This document shows positions 6,201 to 8,665 of a stretch of 8,665 nt of DNA, one piece after another (positions within the stretch are counted from its first letter, which is position 1; every line of letters starts with the position of its first letter). The stretch is from LC029 sp036676475 (GTDB lineage: Bacteria; Bacillota; Bacilli; Aneurinibacillales; RAOX-1). A program made the translations under genes and the position numbers. The notes under the pieces are model-generated. The model made no database searches. It was not told the DNA's origin and saw only the letters and a list, made by a program, of their open reading frames with translations. The stretch covers positions 1 through 8,665 of the forward strand of contig JAKFCU010000093.1 of the NCBI GenBank assembly GCA_036676475.1, in the 5' to 3' direction.

Positions 6201-8665
6201 ATGGCATCGTGCTAACCTCACAAGGGATTCCTTTCCTCCATGCAGGGGAAGAAATGCTGAGAAGTAAATACGGTAACCACAATAGCTATAAGAGTCCGGA
6301 CAGCATCAACCAAATTCGTTGGGAGCTGAAGGACCAATATCAGCCAGTGTTCGATTATTACCAAGGCTTGATTGAGCTACGTAAAGCGCACCCAGCGTTT
6401 AAAATGAACACAAAAACAGCGATTGAGCAAAATCTTCAAGTATACAAAACAGACGACAATATCGTCGCGTTCCAGTTGAAAAACTTCGCGAACAATGATT
6501 CTTGGAAAAATATCGTCGTGATTTACAACGCCAACAACGCAGCGAAGGAAGTTAACCTCCCATCCAGCGCATCTTGGAATGTCGTAGTCGACGACCAAGC
6601 AGCCGGTGTCGAAACACTTCGCACGATCAATGGTGCAACAGCAACCGTCGCTCCATTATCCATGATGGTGCTGTACGATGAGGCGGAAGGTGAATACACC
6701 CCAACAGTCACAAGCATCGAAACAAGCACAACCAGCTTTGCGATCAACCCAGGCACAACGAAAACAATCACGGCTTATGTGAAGGACCAAAAAGGCCGCA
6801 TCATGCTTGACCAAAACATCACATGGACGTCTTCCAATCCAGACGTAGCAACAGTCGAAGGCGGGAAAGTTTCTGCTGTGAAAAATGGGTCAGCAACGAT
6901 TGTTGCCGCAGTGGGTGATGTGAAGGTTGAAATTGAAGTAACAGTGGCCACACTCGCACCGAAGAGTATCACGATTTCAGGAGATAACTCCGTCTACGAA
7001 ACATACACAGCCCAGCTATCCGCGCTAGTTCGTGACCAATTCAACCAAGAAATGCTTGGGGCAAAGGTTACATGGACATCGTCTGACGAAGCAATAGCCA
7101 TCGTGGATGGAACGGGCAAAGTTTCGGGCTTAAAGCCAGGAACTGCAACGATCAAAGCAAAAGCAGGAGATGCGGAAGCGACACTTGCATTAACCGTTAA
7201 GAAAAACGTAAAACGCTATGTTCGCGTGAAATACGTAAGACCAGACAAGGACTTCACGGACTGGAATATCTGGGTATGGAACACAGGCGTGAAGAACGAC
7301 CAAATCGATTTTACCGAAATCAATGATGACACAGCGATTGCGAATATTGAAATTGCACCAACTACGGAATCCATCGGCTTCCTCATCCGAAAAGGAACCG
7401 ATTGGGCAACAGCGAAAATTTCACCAGACAGTGACGACCATGTCGTGAAAATTGACCGTGATGAAGTCATCACAAAGGTAACGGTGGTCACAGGTGTGGC
7501 AGGTCAAACCGTTGTGCCAGCAGTAAAAGGTCCAATTTTAGAAGATGGAAATGTAACGTTCTACTATCGTGACGAAGAGCTGTACCAAAACGACCTGATG
7601 CACACGATTGAAGGCGTAAAGGTGAAAGTCGGAGCTCAGGAATATGTGATGACATATGACGAGAAGAATGAGTACTTTTACTACACGTTGAAAAACCTGG
7701 ACCCAGGCACCTACGAGTACAGCTTCCTTGTGACAAAGGACGGAGAAACAACTGAGGTGACGGACCCGAAAAACACGGTCGATGGCAAATCGGTGATTGT
7801 ATATACCGTGCCAAAGGTGACAATAGAAGGTCAAGTCACACCAGGGAAAATCATGCATAACGAGAATGCGGTATTAAAGATCAATGTGACAACCGAAGAA
7901 GAGGTCACTTTTAAAGAAATGTACGTGGATTTGGCGCCACTTGGTGGAAAATCCAAGCTCATGATTGACCCGCAGCTTCAAGCAGTCACGATCGGAGTGA
8001 AGGAATCGGTTGCTGCAGGAATCAAGAATCTGACAGTAACAGCGGTGGACGAATTCGGAAACCGTCACAATCAAACGGTTCCGGTGGAAGTTGCACCGCG
8101 CACATACCAAGGAGATCTTGACTTTGATTGGGATGAAGCACGAATTTACTTCATGCTCACTGACCGATTCAAAGATGGAGATGCAAGTAACAACCCGGTA
8201 GGATACGATCCAGACCACAGTGAAGCGTACCATGGAGGGGATTTCCGAGGAATCATCAATAACCTCGATTACTTGGATGATCTAGGAATCAACACGATTT
8301 GGATCTCGCCAATCGTAGATAATATCGACTTCAATAAAGGTGTCGATTTTAATACGAGCCCAGGCTTAGATGCCAAGCAGTACGCGTACCATGGCTATTG
8401 GGCGAAGGATTTCACATCCTTAGATGAAAGCCTTGGTGACATGGAAACGTTCAAAGAGCTCATCGAAAAAGCACATGACAAAGGCATCAAAATCATGGTC
8501 GATGTCGTGTTAAACCATGCAGGTTACGGAATGGATTCCATTGAACCGAACTGGCAGGGTGAAGCAGGTCTTCCAACTGCTGAAGAGCAAGCGGCATTGA
8601 AGGATATGCTTCGTACGACGATGGAGGATCCAACGGTTCGTGGCGAGCTAGACGGACTTCCTGAT
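3239..8665 (+). CDS. pulA: Exported bifunctional pullulanase / alpha-amylase (3' end cut by window edge)
   Basis: 1809 codons are visible with no stop, open at the right edge. Residues 1-33 are a Sec signal peptide, with likely cleavage after RANA. Then, in order: two tandem X25/CBM48-like beta modules (about 40-130 and 135-223); an Ig-like module (225-309); CBM41 (313-403); a linker module (405-490); CBM48 (497-600); a type I pullulanase GH13_14 barrel with C-domain (625-1148); two Big2 modules (1155-1236, 1240-1320); a second CBM41 (1326-1425); a further E-set module (1431-1525); an Ig-like module (1527-1619); and a second GH13 barrel, alpha-amylase type, starting near 1630. The pullulanase active site is complete: D832 (GFRFDLMG), E862 (YGEPW), D946 (TAHDN), region I DVVYNH (755-760), and the type I signature as FNWGYDP (708-714; usually Y first). 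The amylase half shows YFMLTDRF and region I DVVLNH (1755-1760), but its catalytic residues lie beyond the window. Role: extracellular cleavage of alpha-1,6 and probably alpha-1,4 bonds in branched glucans. Any C-terminal cell-wall anchor would be out of view. Confidence 0.95.
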   Translation, partial: MSRKNMRAFSVVMVIALLLQLVSGSGLYTRANAETTPASPIIHEDNSVTFNYVSKGETAVYVIGNHNNWSTETATPMTLENGVFMATLPPLAEGDYQYKFLLNNRSWDESTADPLNTNPQVGGNSTFRIGPAPATVTSPVINDDGTVTFQYLGEADRVRVAGSFTSWADNAKEMTKNAEGVWQLTTEFAPGTYEYKFIIGDSNWITDPSNPNQANGNSVVHAPGLIINAPATTKKGQTVTLSAKALNEKGEQSDVTPQWSLKDGRDGITLSNNSLTIADTYSVQPNDSITVQATLDGKTAEKTIQILSTTYSYTINYYRFDGAQNNWDMWIWEDGKDGAAYSFTTTQDGFAQATYEFSSSSINIITRPGNWTTQDVTRKIEIKDGDSVEVWLTQDQTEVSYTKPDLTAAVQAALMDAKNSINVSVNKKLADDTTFTLTDVADNQDIATTVTKLSDTKVKLTITDPSQIDVRKQYQVNATGYQPTKVTMRNVLNDDQFYYNGKDLGYTYSPSETTFKLWAPTAQKVSVAIYDNQGTYEGAFVTDHTNGTETAMTRASNGVWSLTLNGDQDGKYYMYKVEFADGTTNYAVDPYARSTSPNGQRTAIINLDDTDPTGFNPEAKPAFVSPTDAILYELHVRDFSIDENSGMTNKGKYKAFTESNTTGPNGVKTGLDSLKELGVTHVHLLPVYDFGSVNERTVNDPNSTDPKFNWGYDPIHFNVPEGSYATDPADPTSRVTEFKEMVQAMHDKGIRVVMDVVYNHTYIPEATQLSGGSPFDKIVPGYYYRTDDAGKITNGSGTGNEVASERPMIRKYIKDSVKYWATEYGVDGFRFDLMGLIDRQTMSELTKELKEEVDPSILIYGEPWTGGSTSLDASLQNFKGTQKDQGYAVFNDNIRGAIKGGSDDASTGFATGATGKEADIAKGVIGSITDFTNRPSESINYVTAHDNLNLWDKMMKVANQDITTDPHAIITEDNALQNEWVKRSLLANGIVLTSQGIPFLHAGEEMLRSKYGNHNSYKSPDSINQIRWELKDQYQPVFDYYQGLIELRKAHPAFKMNTKTAIEQNLQVYKTDDNIVAFQLKNFANNDSWKNIVVIYNANNAAKEVNLPSSASWNVVVDDQAAGVETLRTINGATATVAPLSMMVLYDEAEGEYTPTVTSIETSTTSFAINPGTTKTITAYVKDQKGRIMLDQNITWTSSNPDVATVEGGKVSAVKNGSATIVAAVGDVKVEIEVTVATLAPKSITISGDNSVYETYTAQLSALVRDQFNQEMLGAKVTWTSSDEAIAIVDGTGKVSGLKPGTATIKAKAGDAEATLALTVKKNVKRYVRVKYVRPDKDFTDWNIWVWNTGVKNDQIDFTEINDDTAIANIEIAPTTESIGFLIRKGTDWATAKISPDSDDHVVKIDRDEVITKVTVVTGVAGQTVVPAVKGPILEDGNVTFYYRDEELYQNDLMHTIEGVKVKVGAQEYVMTYDEKNEYFYYTLKNLDPGTYEYSFLVTKDGETTEVTDPKNTVDGKSVIVYTVPKVTIEGQVTPGKIMHNENAVLKINVTTEEEVTFKEMYVDLAPLGGKSKLMIDPQLQAVTIGVKESVAAGIKNLTVTAVDEFGNRHNQTVPVEVAPRTYQGDLDFDWDEARIYFMLTDRFKDGDASNNPVGYDPDHSEAYHGGDFRGIINNLDYLDDLGINTIWISPIVDNIDFNKGVDFNTSPGLDAKQYAYHGYWAKDFTSLDESLGDMETFKELIEKAHDKGIKIMVDVVLNHAGYGMDSIEPNWQGEAGLPTAEEQAALKDMLRTTMEDPTVRGELDGLPD

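Noticed and set aside
3526..8233. Many minus-strand and some plus-strand short open frames, the longest at 7488-7823, 7538-7858 and 7874-8233
   Set aside because: All lie inside the continuous pullulanase/amylase frame, which has recognisable domains throughout. They are shadow frames.

Overview
The window looks like a stretch of a Bacillus-type Firmicute chromosome. The evidence is strong AGGAGG-type ribosome binding sites, a TTG start codon, a perfect CcpA cre site, a CelB-type PTS permease, a VbhA-like small protein of a kind common in bacilli, and an exported pullulanase of Bacillus architecture. I cannot name the species.

Layout. (1) 1-1331, minus strand: a nearly complete EIIC permease of the cellobiose/lactose PTS family, running off the left edge at its C-terminal tail. 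(2) 1332-1806, no gene: the permease promoter (TTTACC, 17 bp, TACAAT) with a perfect cre inside it, a short palindrome near the predicted transcript start and a leader of roughly 190 nt. Farther right are one copy of a palindromic intergenic repeat and a hairpin next to the end of the following gene. (3) 1807-2532, minus: a 241-residue protein joining an all-helical N-terminal region with a HEPN-type R-N-x3-H motif to two CBS domains. (4) 2533-2700: the shared upstream region of two divergent genes. (5) 2701-2889, plus: a 62-residue VbhA-family antitoxin-like protein with no Fic partner in view and with Ser where the inhibitory Glu should be. (6) 2890-3238, no gene: two more copies of the repeat core, one in a 35-nt hairpin, a weak terminator, then a promoter flanked by two matching operators (one a 22-bp perfect palindrome). 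(7) 3239-8665, plus: an exported pullulanase/alpha-amylase of at least 1809 residues, still open at the right edge.

How it fits together. The flanks are carbohydrate genes: import and phosphorylation of a beta-linked disaccharide on the left, extracellular debranching and hydrolysis of starch, glycogen or pullulan on the right. Both have cre or cre-like sites, so carbon catabolite control is the likely common theme. The pullulanase promoter also carries paired LacI-family-type operators, suggesting a specific maltodextrin-responsive repressor. Between them is a small divergent pair (HEPN-CBS and VbhA-like), bracketed by two 56-bp direct repeats in the same orientation. That arrangement makes the pair look like an accessory cassette, and it is the most unusual part of the window. 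Many short open frames antisense to the pullulanase and permease are shadows and are not annotated.
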